A DNA stretch of 64,000 nucleotides. Origin: Symsagittifera roscoffensis (lineage: Eukaryota > Xenacoelomorpha > Acoela > Convolutidae). The position numbers and the translations under genes are program-made. Below, one piece after another: positions 23,912 to 36,200 of the stretch (the first letter of the stretch is position 1; every line of letters starts with the position of its first letter). Under the pieces are notes generated by a model. It saw only the letters and a program-made list of their open reading frames with translations, ran no database searches and was not told the DNA's origin. The stretch spans positions 4,943,472 to 5,007,471 of the forward strand of contig NC_087069.1 in NCBI RefSeq assembly GCF_963678635.1. Reading direction: 5' to 3'.

Positions 23912-25398
23912 TTATAAATTCCTTGTTTTTTTGCTGATGTCATTTGCAGTCTTTGAGGCCAGCATCAGATTGGTTTGGTGTTCTCCGCTTTTGATTCCCT
24001 TGAGCCAGTTCCTCAGCCATTGGGAGTCCTTGTAGAAGAGCGGGTCAGCTAATCGGAGAGCAGTTCGCTTGTAGAAGTAGTAATGGAAACCCGCCAACAT
24101 TCTAGGAAGCAAGATATGATACAATTTGTAGTTTTTTTTGGTTGTGATTCATGAGTAAAAAAACTAGTTCTTTTTAGTTACAAATTAATTAGACTATTTT
24201 TAAAACGCAATTGTATGTCGAAATTTTCCCAAAAGGAAAAATTTCGACCCCTAAAATCGCGTTTCCCTCTCAAAAAATAGGCTTTTTTTTAATTGTTTTT
24301 CACCCCTGGCTCTCTTCCAGTTTCCCCCCTTTAATTTTTTTTTCTAAAATTCATTATATGAAAGTCTATTTTGAACTAATTTCCATGTTATAAACTGCAT
24401 CAAAACATGTTAGCGTGAACAAATTTTCACAATAATTCTTACATGCAAAATAGTGTGAAGTTTTTTAGCAGCTGTTTTTGCAATTTTACCAGTGGGTGGG
24501 AAACTGGAAAAGATCCCCATCCCCTCGTAAACGTACGAAATAAAATTCTTTTAATTGTGTTCATACGGCAATTTGAATGTAAGAGTTGTTGTAAAAATGT
24601 GTTTACTCGTTCACGCTGACACGTTTTATTGCAATTAGAATTTCAAGTCATTATAAACATGCTTTCGTAAATATCGTTTCAGAAAAAAATCAAAGCGGGA
24701 TTTTGAAAAAAGCCAAAAGTAGCAAAAGCAGCCTTCGAAAAAATATAGGGTCGGTCAGACAATATGGATGTCGTAAAAAAGTACCAAAGGGGGAACCTTT
24801 GGCTCGGCAGACAGTCGAACTCCAGAGAAAAGAGGAAACGTCCCCCACGCCCCACCCCTCCCTAAATTCGCTACTGGTCTTACTTAACCTTAAAGAACCC
24901 CTGGTTATACCATATAATTGGTGCTTTTACGAGGGGAGAGAGCCGAACTTTGAAGAAGACATTTTTGTTGCTGTTTTGAAAAACGCAGCATCTCGTTTGT
25001 CTCCGTGTCTAAGTTTCAAATGTTTACCTTTGGATCGTGAACAGCACTGAGAGCTCATAACTATCCCAGTAGTAATAATCAGGGTACTTCCATCTTTGGC
25101 TCAAATCAACACAGTGAAAGGCCACTGTCACTATCAAGTAGAGAACATTGGTTATAATTGTAAATTTGAACTTCCTAACCAGAATTCTAACCAGACCGGC
25201 TTGGAAAATGTAAGTATTGACGAACATTAGCGACATGACGATTAAGGCGAAAACTAAACAGATATCTTGGAAAATGTACAAAACTAAAACTACTACATTT
25301 TCTACCCGAAGTGTGAAAATGAAACAGTTTAGGAAAATGTCGATGAAGAGAAACAGAAAGAGTAGAAAAAGAGCTCCGAAATATTTTCCACTTTGCAT
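23912..25398 (-). CDS. TMEM138: TMEM138, ciliary transition-zone membrane protein, two exons
   Basis: Exon 1 is 25398-25028 and exon 2 is 24101-23912 on the minus strand, joined by a GT-AG intron of about 930 bp with an arginine codon split AG|A. The product is 186 aa; vertebrate TMEM138 is about 162 aa, so this one has a longer C-terminal tail. Diagnostic blocks are FQDICLVF (43-50), [10 protein letters not shown] (61-70), RWKY (102-105), [11 protein letters not shown] (131-141) and [12 protein letters not shown] (143-154). Hydrophobic segments lie at about 8-28, 35-60, 80-97 and 115-132, fitting the family's four membrane spans. In vertebrates TMEM138 is needed for cilium assembly and is mutated in Joubert syndrome. 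The minus-strand sequence before the ATG (25398) has tttctctcttaaaaattag, a possible acceptor. Identification rests on recalled family sequence and is strong. Confidence 0.9.
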
Positions 25399-26960
25399 TT
25401 TTAAAACTAAATCTAATTTTTAAGAGAGAAAAAGTAAGTTGAGCGTAAATTAAATTTATATATATATATCTATATATTTTCTCTGATAGAAGAATGGTCG
25501 TTCTAACTTTTGTCCAAATGATCGGTTTTTCTGGCTCGCACTTTTAACCAATACACGTTGTTTTTTGTGTGTATTGTGTGTGATGACTGTACAAAAAATA
25601 CCGTGTGTTTGGTTGATTACAAACTGTTTGAATCTAAATGCTGTTAAAAAGCACGTGCTGGTTCAAAAAAGAAGCAAAAATTAAAAACATGCTTGGATAT
25701 TACGCCAAGCTCGGTTTTATGAATATAGGCACATGTTTGTACTTTCACGCGTCGTCTGGATTCCACTGACACATTTTTTGCGTATAACATATCAAATAAT
25801 TATGTCCGATCATTTTTTGGTTGTGAAATTGAACGGTTGGTAAGACTAAATATGATTGGAGCAGCAAAATTAGTCAGCAAGCTTCCTTGAAACAAATAAA
25901 GGAATAAAGGACAATGTAAGCAAAAAAAAATCACTGTTAAAGTTTTGCAAGTCGGGTAAAACTAAAAAAAAACTGGTTCGTTTAATATCCCCTAAATTGA
26001 CAAAAACTGAGTTTCTGCGTCAATTAATGCTTCTATAAAACTGCATATTATAGCCAAATGTGTTTGAATTTCTGAGATGGAGCTGAATTGCTATCTGAGA
26101 GAGTAAGTTTGGACAAAGTACACACGCTATCTTTTTTGGCCGGATAGGTTCGTACAAAAATTAATCCCAAACATATCTTAGTCTTATTCCTATTTCATAG
26201 ACATCTCAATAGTCCCTATGTAATACTGGTTTAATGTTTGAGATCAACCTTATTCTTTTTATTTTAAACGCTGTCTGACTATAAGATATCAACAATTACA
26301 GATGTATTAACACAGCTAACGATTTGAACTTGATCAATGATTTTGCTACCAAAAACATAAAGTTTTTCGGTTTTTATCTAAAATAGGTTTTTTCCCGATA
26401 TTTCAATATCTTCTGAGTTAGCAGATAGGGTCGCAGTACGATATTATAATATTATCATCAACAAAGACTTTTTCAATTTTGTAAAAGTTTTTTAAAAATC
26501 TGTCCGTATCGAGAAAAATTGTTCAGGACACCCATTAGACATAATAACTCGCTCGGTAGAGGAACTGATGAAGAAGAGCTAACACTTACAATTATCAAGC
26601 TAGTTTTTATGCGGTGCTTTACCGGAGCAAATCTGGAGTTTTATTGGGGGGAGCGGTTTTTTAAAAGTTTTTTTGTAAGGTTGACCATAACATTTTCTGA
26701 GCTGTCCTTATCATTATGAAGAACCCCGTTTACAAAAATTTATGCGCTGCTGGTAAAATTTTAGAAAACATCATGCCGAACCACGCCATTCTGGGCACAT
26801 GTTGGCTTCTTTGAACAAAACTTGCCTTCAGAATAACTATACAGGCGCCAAAAGCGTCTTACAAATGTTTAAGTGTTCGTCAGCCAAAATTGGATGTCTT
26901 GAAATAGTACCAAAAGATTGACATTCTGGGTTGGCATTGGTTTGAACCACTGAGAAAAAA
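25399..26960. other. Upstream of TMEM138, no gene recognised
   Basis: Contains an AT dinucleotide stretch at about 25455-25480. No conserved coding frame. A 66-codon frame at 26519-26719 lacks recognisable features. Confidence 0.5.
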
Positions 26961-26964
26961 AGGG

Positions 26965-27480
26965 CGTCCCCACCAACGCCAAATCGGAATTTAGACTTTT
27001 CTCCGGTTAACAAATGATAATAAATCGGAATTTAGTTTTTTTTGGGTTAACAACTAGTTTAACATGATCAGTTGAATCACTGTTGAGTGGGTGCTAGTTG
27101 GGAAGGTACTAAGTTACTTTTATTTACTCGGTGGGAGATGGTTACTACAGAGTAGTTTCAGGGGACTTGAAAGATTTTAATGTTGTTTAAAAAAGTCAGC
27201 TTTTTTTCGCTCAACTGGCGTCTGTTCAAAAATTGTCGGCCTAGTTTCCGTAAATTGTTCAGTAAATAATTTTATTTGCGATTAGCAAGCGTTGTAAAAC
27301 TGGAATATAGACTTTTTTCCGGGTTAAAAACTTGTTTCACAGAAAAATTTGAATCACTTGTCTCTTGGATCAAGAAAATTTCAATTTTTTTTGCGTTCCC
27401 AGCCACTTTAGCCTGGAGGTACGATTTTTCCTTGAACGGCAAAGGTCCTCCCGAGTCGAGATTTTTCACCTAATTTGAAG
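26965..27480. repeat. Dispersed repeat family B, copies 2 (partial) and 3
   Basis: aaatcggaatttag occurs twice (about 26970 and 27022), each followed by a ggttaacaa word. The fuller copy runs from about 27272 to 27480 and parallels 10120-10320. Confidence 0.6.
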
Positions 27481-27655
27481 CAAGATTTGAGCGGTTTGAG
27501 CGATTTTTTTAGACAATTACGCTCAAAATCTTGCTTCAAAATGAGCGATTTGAGCGGTTTTTGAACGGTTTATCTAAAAAAACCGCTCAAAAACCGCGCA
27601 AGATTAGAACGGTTTTGAGCGGTTTATCTAAAAAAACCGCGCAAGATGTAATAAT
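27474..27655. repeat. Array of GAGCGGTTT / AAACCGCTC palindromic motifs, left block
   Basis: Short words gagcggttt, aaccgctc and caagat alternate in both orientations, with a repeated spacer atctaaaaaaacc. Neighbouring words can pair into a series of stem-loops. A related right block lies at 28083-28325. Confidence 0.8.
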
Positions 27656-27662
27656 AAAAAGT

Positions 27663-27735
27663 CGACCACGGAGGGATTCGAACCCGCAATCTTCTGATTC
27701 GAAGTCAGACGCCTTATCCGTTAGTCTATGCTGAC
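27663..27735 (-). tRNA. tRNA-Arg(TCG)-like gene, probably degenerate
   Basis: On the minus strand the 73-nt sequence matches the eukaryotic tRNA-Arg layout: TAACGGATAAGGC D-arm, anticodon stem TCTGA/TCAGA with loop CTTCGAA (anticodon TCG), and T-loop TTCGAAT. A run of five T lies 2-4 nt past the 3' end, a pol III terminator. However, acceptor strands GTCAGCA and CGTGGTC pair at only about three of seven positions, and the D and T stems each carry a mismatch. The internal promoter is intact but folding is poor, so a pseudogene or SINE head is more likely than a working tRNA. Confidence 0.7.
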
Positions 27736-27869
27736 TTGCTTGAAGCTTCATATTCGCTGTATTTGTTCTACTGAATATGTTCAATGTTTTAGACATACAC
27801 AACAAATATACTGTCAGGATTTTTATTGTCAGTCTCTGCAAAATAACAAAAATAATCGATTATAAGATC

Positions 27870-28082
27870 GCACACCAACCCACCCCAACCCCCCCCCCCC
27901 CCCCCCCCACCTCTTACTAGAGTTGATGTCCCCCCTCACCTCTTACTAGAGCTGATGTCCCTTACTAGAGTTAGATGTACGTTGAGGGGGGGGGGGGTAC
28001 GTTGAGGGGGGGTACGTTGGGGGGGGAGAGGGAGTACGTTGGCGGGGGGAGGGGGGGTAAGTTGGGGCGGGGGGGAGTCTGG
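27870..28082. repeat. Long C run followed by G-rich minirepeats
   Basis: A ~20-nt C run near 27889-27908 is followed by repeats of acctcttactagag.tgatgtccc and then tacgttgaggggggg. The plus strand thus switches from C-rich to G-rich within about 150 bp. Potential i-motif/G-quadruplex DNA and a likely assembly trouble spot. Confidence 0.85.
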
Positions 28083-28325
28083 GACCTCGACCCGGGAAGA
28101 CCGCTCAAAAACCGCTCAAATCTTGCTTGAAAAACTGTTCAAAAATCACCGCAAGAAATGAGCGGTTTTTGAGCGGTTTTTTGAGCAAGATTTGAGCGGT
28201 TTGAGCGGTTTTTCCAAAAAAACCGCCCAAACCGCCCAAACCGCTCAAACCGCTCAAATTTTGCTGGAAAACCGCTCAAACCGCTCAAATCTTGAGCGGT
28301 TTTTGAGCGGGATCTCGACCCGGGC
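28083..28325. repeat. GAGCGGTTT palindromic array, right block
   Basis: Bounded by cctcgacccggg (about 28085) and tctcgacccggg (about 28313). The interior is almost entirely gagcggttt/aaaccgctc words in both orientations, including a strong hairpin around 28180-28260. Confidence 0.8.
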
Positions 28326-28689
28326 TGGGTTCAAATCTGAGTAGGACCTCTTTTTTTTCAAACTAGGAATATTCTGTTTCAAATAACAGTGTCGGCCAAT
28401 TATTTGTCTGATTAATTTTTTCGGCTTAATTGTCTCATCTTGGAATCGTTTTTTTGCTGCGCGCTTTTTTTAATGTTGCCTTTAATGTTAGACTTCGTCC
28501 TTCAATATAGAACTTTAATGACCTTGACTTCGGTTTTCCTTCGTTTTTTTTTTGTTTTGCTTAAAAAATATACCTCGGCCCCCAAATAAAATCGGCCTGT
28601 TTTTTTTAAATCTTCTCATCAACTTAATGACATAATTTTAGGTCGTTTCAAGTGAAATACAATTTTAACACTCTCCGCACTTTTCAAGG

Positions 28690-30185
28690 TGATTGTATGT
28701 TTACCAATTGGTTTGTTGAAACTTTTCTTCCTTTTGTTGACCGTTTTTTGGACTTTTCTCGCTAACTATTCTGCCAAATTTGATTTCAAAAGTTTAATCG
28801 AAACAACAGTTGTTGAAAACCTACGTTTCTATGCCAATTCTCAAGTTGTGTTCATGGTTAGGACTTTTAAAAAAAACTCTACTGCATAAATGGCTACGCC
28901 CAGTTGTTTTTTACATTAAAAGTTATGGCCCTTGGAATAGTCCAATTCTTGATTGCTGTCGGTTTTGTGATTCTTAATGACTTTTATCAAAAACTAACAT
29001 CTCAACTCTGTTTTTTTTTTGAGTTCAAGGGAGTTACCGGGTACCAAAAAACTCCCCTGCATTAGCAGCCATTTACTAATTGTTTTTCACACAAAAAAAT
29101 ATCGCCCTCGGAAAATTCTAATTTATGATTTTTGGACCGTTTTTTAATTCTTTTGAATATTCTCGAAAACTTCCCTGTCAGATCTGAGAAGTTCGGTTCA
29201 AATAAAAGAAGAGGTTTTCGGTAGTTCATTTTGTTAGGCAACCACGTCCCAATTTTTCCGACTCCCAATTTTATGGCCCTCGGGACTTTTGATTTTTTGA
29301 CCTTTTTTTTCAAAGTTTTGTGTTTATTTTTTTATCGAAAAGTATTCTCTCAAGTCTGACATTTTGAGTTTAATCCTCCGCCCTGTTCTTTGCACAAATA
29401 CGTATGGTTCTTTGAAAAGATATTTTTGTGTTGACCGTTTGTTTATACTTTTCTCCGTTTTGTTGACCGTTTTTTTGGACTTTTCTCGCTAACTATTCTG
29501 CCAAATTTGATATCAAAAGTTTAACCAAAACAACAGGTTCTTGAAAACCTACGTTTATGTGTGGCCATACACAGTTTGTTTTAAAAAGTTATGGCCTTTA
29601 AACAAGTCGAAGTTTTGAAACTTAGACAGTTTTTTGGAGTTTTTTGCCTTACGCGAAAATCACTGTGCCAATTTTCAGGCTGTGTTTAGTAGAGATATCC
29701 GATTTCGGGATTTTTTTTTGCGCTAGTGACTAAAAGTTGCTATTTGTCGAAACAACTTATGAATTTTAGAAAATCTTGCGACCGCATTTATTAACTTGTG
29801 ACCGATTTTTCTAGATTTTTTTGAATTTTCCTAACAATTACCCAACCAAATCTGAGATGAATACAGAAGCGGCGACTCCTTAATTTCTTGTAAGAGGATT
29901 GTTATATCCATGAGAAAATTGATTATCTCAAAACTTGTAGAGAAACTACTAATTGTTTGGGCAAAGTTCAATTTTGAAATCACATTTTTCGTGCCGCATG
30001 AGTAGAGAAATTTCATTTTGGATAAAACACGTACCTCCAGCTTTAGCTGGGACCCTAGTTTTTTATCAAGACTAAAAAAATTTTGGTTCAACTCGTTTTT
30101 ATTAAAATTTATTTTTTTTCGACTTTTTTGTGTTTGTGTTGTATAGCAAGTGGTGCAAAGCTCCGCTTCGCCTTCGCAATTCAAA
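28690..30185. repeat. Diverged, truncated copy of the macrosatellite spacer (D0)
   Basis: Carries the repeated theme atggccctcggaa, gaccgtttttt, ttttctcg, aaatctga at 155-180 bp spacing (words at about 28926, 29104, 29275, 29404 and 29590). The block agctttagctgggaccctag near 30040 matches 31130 and 38065. Non-coding. Confidence 0.65.
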
Positions 30186-30404
30186 TGTCTTGGCTAATCT
30201 AGAATTCTTTTTCAAGAAGAACACTTGTTATGAAATTATTTGAGAGCGGGGTTTTAATTTTTTAAAAACTCTTGGGAAAATTCTATCACTTTTTGTAAAA
30301 AAAAAGTTCACTTTTGCAAAATTTTTCATACCAATCTTCAAAAAGTAGCCATGGAAATAACGCCAACAAATTTCGTTGACTGCATACTCCGCTGGTCTCT
30401 TTAA

Positions 30405-33220
30405 GCTGTAACACTCTCTCTGGAACCTTCAAAAATCTGTGGTATGGAATATTTGAAATATAATTACTAGATCTGAGATTTTTATTTCAATGAACAGAGA
30501 GTACCTGGAAAGCTCCTCACTATAAAAGACTACGATCCCCTATAAAAGACTGCGCTTCTCACTACTTTTCTACCCTTGAACTATGGTCCTCGGAATAGTG
30601 AAATTTGTATTTTTTAAAACCGTTTTTTGATTTTTCTCGAAAAATAACCTTTCAAATCTGAACTGGTGGGTTTGATGGAGATAACGAGTAGTGAGAAGCT
30701 ACCTTGAATTAATGGCCACTCTGAATTTTTTTTACACAAAAAATTATTTTGCCAATTCTCAGGTTTAGTGTGCAATAGAAAGACCCGATGTGAGAATCTT
30801 CTCTACTTTACCGGACACGGTCTGAAAGTCAAGTTTTTGAACTTTGACCGTTTGTAAGAAACTGAATTTTCTTAAAAAATACACTATCAAATCTGAGATA
30901 AAAAGTTCAATTGAAAGAAGCAATAGTGGGAGTTTTTCATACAGAAGTGACTTTTTAAGTTTTTCTGTACAAGAAAATTATGTCTTTGGAAAAATTCCAA
31001 AGTCTTAAAATTGCACTCATTTTATTTATTTTAGAAAAGAAACAAATAAGGTTTTGGGCACAGTCCGTTTTTTAAACTTCCCATTTTGCACCAAATCAGT
31101 ATAATTTGTTCAAAAAACATCAAATATGTACATTTAGCTTTAGAACTGGGCCCTAGGTGTTCTTCATCGAGTTGTACGAAAATTTTGATTCACCAACTTT
31201 TCAATTTTTTTTTTTCATTTTTAACCAGTTTTCATGATTTCGTTGTACCGAAAGTGGTGCGAAACTTTGATTTGCCTCTGTGTAGGTTAAAAAATTGTTA
31301 TTTCCCGAGTATAATTTTTGGCCCTATTTTGAAGTCGTACAAACGCTTTCTGAAACCATTTTTCTTCCCTTTTTCCACTCAATTGAAATTTATGAGTCTT
31401 CTTTGATGTTTTTGCTGCCACTTTCCAGTTACTATTGTGAAGGGTGGGTATTATCTACAAATTTTGTCGACCTCAAAAAATCTCTCAGAGTTTTGAAAAA
31501 ATACAATGTTAAAGCGCTCTCAATCTTGATTCTGATTGCAGAAAGTTTTGACGATTTTCAAAACATTTGCGAGCGAAGTGCAAAGAACTTTGTTCGGTCC
31601 CAAAACTCTTACACTGTTTAATTCTGTTTTAACATATTTTATTTTTTCATATTAAATTTAACTTTAACCCAATCGCATACCAAGAAATAGCATAAAACAA
31701 ATTTATAGATTGTTTGAGAAAATAATAAAAAGAACAAAGCTACATTTGATAATCATGCATGCAAATTTTTGCTTATGTACGTATGTAGCTTATTTAAACA
31801 CGTAACAATTTAGCGTTTTTAAGTTTATTTTCTTACATTCTTTACCTATCATGCTGAATTAATTAAAGTTAAGCTTAGCATTTTTCTGTTTTGTTTTGCA
31901 GCTGATATATTCTATCACGAATAAGTTTTTTTATAATAATGCATGCGTTTTATATCCCACGCACTTTTTATCAGCCAATTAAAATCATAACGCACATGCT
32001 GTTTTTTCTTAGCAACACATGCCAGTATTATTTTATGCGTTTTTAATCAGCCGATAAAAGCCATAACATTTAAGCTGTTTTTTGATAATAACGCATGCAA
32101 CTTTAGTTTTACGCATTTTTCATTAAAAAATAAACTCATCGCCGCAAAAAATCTTTCATTGTCTGATTTTTGAATAAAATTCCTCAAAATCTTGTCATTT
32201 GCTGCTTTTACTTCATTATCAGTTGGAATTTGCTGTTACAGTGGTGAGTGAAATTCTGGATATCTATTGTATCTCAACTTAAAGGATGGAAAAAAAAAGA
32301 TGCGAAAACAGGTAGTTACAGACTTGGAAATTCGTTATTTTGAAATTCATTCAAAATTTGTGTCGCCAGAGTGAGCTGATGGACTGAAAAGTCCAAAAAT
32401 TGCCAAAAAACTGAAACGGTGAAATTTGTGAGCTTGTTGTTTTATACTTTTACTATACCTCATTTAGTCAAATTATGCAACAAACATTTATTAAACCCTT
32501 TTGATGATGTCGTTTAGTGAAAATGTGGCTGATTCAACTATAAGCTCATTTTGGCGGCACAAATATTGAACGATTTTGTAAAATAACGAACCAAAAATCA
32601 AATTTGAGAATTTTTTGTGTTTTCTCATTTTTTTGAAAAAGTTTTCCCTAATAAAATTAATGCTATGCACTTCAAAAGTGTTAAGGCTCATAATTTTTTG
32701 AGACCAAAATGAGCAAACACAATTCCCCATCTTCTGGTATGTTCTTAAGCTCAGATGATTTTCAAAATTAAATTTTTCTCCGCCGTATTTGCAACAGAAA
32801 AATCGCAAACCGAAATCAACTCTATAGTAATCGGCGCATCAATTTCAGTTGTAATATCAGTTTCGCTTTTTTGATAAGCATGAAAAAAAAATGCAATTTA
32901 AAGTCTTTATCAACAAAATATTTCTGAACAATGCCTCATCAAAATAAGTTGTTTTAGATTGTTTTTCTCAAAAGTTCAAAACATGGCTAGCAAATGCCTT
33001 TAAAACGAAAAAAAAAATAGAAAAGCCAAAAAGACGAGTCTTCGCATAAATCTTAAGATGTGATCAGAAAGCTTTGAATGCTGAGTAAATTTAAGTTTGA
33101 ATGTAGAACCAACACAAAATCTAAAAAACATTTTGAATCTACGTATCAATTGGTATGAAAGTAATTTCATATAGCCATTGAACAATCACGTATGAATCAG
33201 TCTTTTAAAAACGCATGAAA
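30405..33220. repeat. Macrosatellite spacer copy D1 (~2.8 kb)
   Basis: Aligns in order with 36501-40125. Examples: ctagatctgagatttttac/attt (30469/36583), acacggtctgaaa.tcaagt (30815/37750), ttgataatcatgcatgcaaa (31747/38660), and the GCATGC block (31905/38815). Relative to D2 it lacks about 850 bp (36850-37700). It runs straight into a ~170-bp satellite array, as D2 does. Confidence 0.85.
31905..32150. repeat. Three ~75-bp subrepeats rich in GCATGC inside D1
   Basis: Words ataat.gcatgc, gc.ctttttatcagcc, and aaaa.cataac recur three times at roughly 75-bp spacing. The same triplet is conserved in D2 at 38815-39060, so it pre-dates the duplication. Confidence 0.65.
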
Positions 33221-36200
33221 GATTGAGTTTTTGCATTTTACATGTGTCGCTATTTGGCACCTGTAATTCTGTTTCTGTTTGTCTTAATCGTTCACGTTGA
33301 ATAAGTATAAGCGAAGCTTGGCGTTTTTATAATTTTCATGTAGACGATAAGAAATGTTACTTGTAAGTTTTTTTTTATTTATGATTGTAAGTTTTAGTTT
33401 TTGCACTTTTCATCTCTCGCCATATCGCGCCTCTAACTCTGTTTCTGTCTGTCTTAATTTCTCACGTTAAATAAGTATAAGCGAACTTTGGCGATTTTCT
33501 ATTTTTCAGGTAGACGATAAGAAACGTTACTTGTAAACTTCTTTTATTATGGTTGTAATTTTTAGTTTTTGTACTTTTCATCTCTCGCCATATCGCGCCT
33601 GTGACTTTGTTTCTGTCTGTCTTAATTTCTCACGCTTGTCACTTTAAAAAAGTATCTGCGAAGTTGGCCGTTTTTCTATTTAAATGTAGATGATAAGAAA
33701 CATTACTTGTATGTTTTTTTGTTAATTTTTGTAAGTTTTATTTTTTATAGTTTTCATCTGTCGCCATATTGCGCCGGTAAATCTCTTTCTATCTGTCTTA
33801 ATTTCTCGCGTTAAATAAGTACAAGCGAACTTTGGCGATTTTCTATTTTTCAGGTAGACGATAAGAAACGTTACTTGTAAACTTCTTCTTTTATTATGGT
33901 TGTAATTTTTAGTTTTTGTACTTTTCATCTCTCGCCATATCGCGCCTGTGACTTTGTTTCTGTCTCTCTTAGTTTCTCACGTTGAATAAGTAAAAGCGAA
34001 GCTTGGCGTTTTTCTATTTTTTCATGTAGACGATAAGAATCGTTACTTGTAAGTTTTTTTAAATTATGGTTGTAATTTTTAGTTTTTGTACTTTTCATCT
34101 CTCGCCATATCGCGCCTGTGACTCTGTTTCTGTCTTTCTTAATTTCTCACGTTAAATAAGTATAAGCGAAGTTTGGCGATTTTCTTTTTTTCATGTAGAT
34201 GATAAGAAAGGTTACTTGTAAGTTTTTTTCTTAATGATTTTAAGTTTTAATTTTTGCACTTTTCATCTCTCGCCATATCGCGCCTATAACTCTGTTTCTG
34301 TCTTTCTTAATTTCTCACACTTCTCACTTTAAAAAAAAATCGGCGCGTTGGGCGTTTTTCGATTTAAATGTAGACAATAAGAAACATTACTTGTTTTATT
34401 ATTAATGTTTGTAAGTTTTAGTTTTGCAGTTTTCATCTGTCGCCATATTGCTTCGGTAAATCTCTTTCTATCTGTTTTAAATTGCCACGTTAAAAAAGTA
34501 TAAGCAAAGCGTGGCTTTTTTCTATTTTTCATGTAGACGATAAGAAATGTTAATTGTAAATTTTGTTTGCATTACTGATTGTAGGCTTTAGTTTTTGCGC
34601 TTTTCATCTCTCGCCATATCGCGCGTGTAACTCTGTTTCTGTCTGTCTTATTTTTCATGTTAGATAAGTATAAGCGAAGTTGGCGTTTTTCTACTCTTCA
34701 TATAGACGACAAGAAACGCTACTTGTAGCTTTTTTAAAATGATTGTAGGTTTTAATTTTTTGCGCTTTTCATCTCTCGCCACATCGCGCCTGTAACTCTC
34801 TTTCTGTCTGTCTTACTTTCTCACGTTAAATAAGTATAAGCGAAGCTTGGCGTTTTTCTACTTTTCATTCAGACGACAAGAAACGTTACTTGTAATTTTT
34901 TTAAATGATTGTAAGTTTCAATTTTTTGCAATTTTCATCTCTCGCCATATCGCGCCTGTAACTCTGTTTCTGTCTGTCATAATTTCTCACGTTAAATAAG
35001 TATCAGCGAAGCTTGGCGTTTTTCTACTTTTCATGTAGACGACAAGAAACGTTACTTGTAAGTGTTTTTTTTAATGATTGAAAGTTTTTATTTTTTTTGC
35101 ACTTTTCATCTCTCGCCATATCGCGCCTGTACCTCTGTTTCTGTCTGTCTTAATTTCTCACTTTGAATAAGTATGAGTGAAGCTGGGCATTTTTCTACTT
35201 TTCATGCAGACGACAAGAAACGTTACTTGTAACTTTTAAAAAATGATTTTGTTTTTTTTTTGCAATTTTCATCTCTCGCCATATCGCACCTGTAACTCTA
35301 TTTCTGTCTGTCTTAATTTCTCACGTTAGATAAGTATCAGCGAAGTTGGGCGTTCTTATATCTAAATGTATACAATAAGAATCATTACTTGTAAGTTTTT
35401 TCATTAATGTTTGCAAGTTTTAGTTTTTGCACTTTTCATCTCTCGCCATATCGCACCTCTAACTCTGTTTCAATTGGTCTTAATTTCTCACTTTGAATAA
35501 GTATCAGCGAAGCTTGGCGTTTTTCTACTTTTCGTGCAGACGACAAGAAACGTTACTTGTAAGTGTTTTTTTTAATGATTGAAAGTTTTTATTTTTTTGC
35601 ACTTTCCATTTCTCGCCATATCGCGCCTGTACCTCTGTTTCTGTCTGTCTTAATTTCTCACTTTGAATAGGTATAAGTGAAGCTTGGCGTTTTTCTACTT
35701 TTCATGCAGACGACAAGAAACGTTACTTGTAACGTTTTAAAAATGATTGTAATTTTTTTTTATTTTTGCAATTTTCATCTCTCTCCATATCGCACCTGTA
35801 ACTCTGTTTCTGTCTGTCCTAATTTCTCACGTTAGATAAGTATCTTCGAAGTTGGGCGTTTTTCTATCTAAATGTATACAATAAGAATCATTACTTGTAA
35901 GTTTTTTCATTAATGTTTGCAAGTTTTAGTTTTTGCACTTTTCATCTCTCGCCATATCGCACCTCTAACTCTGTTTCTGTCTGTCTTATATTCTCACTTT
36001 GAATAAGTATAAGCGAAGCTTGGCGTTTTTCTACTTTTCATGCAGACGACAAGAAACGTTACTTGTAACTTTTTGAAAATGATTTTAATTTTTTTTTATT
36101 TTTGCAATTTTCATCTCTCTCCATATCGCACCTGTAACTCTGTTTCTGTCTGTCCTAATTTCTCACGTTAGATAAGTATCTTCGAAGTTGGGCGTTTTTC

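Noticed and set aside
24703-25050. 115-codon plus-strand frame overlapping the TMEM138 intron
   Set aside because: It is antisense to the intron and the end of exon 1, has low-complexity proline/basic stretches and no family features. TMEM138 on the other strand explains the region.
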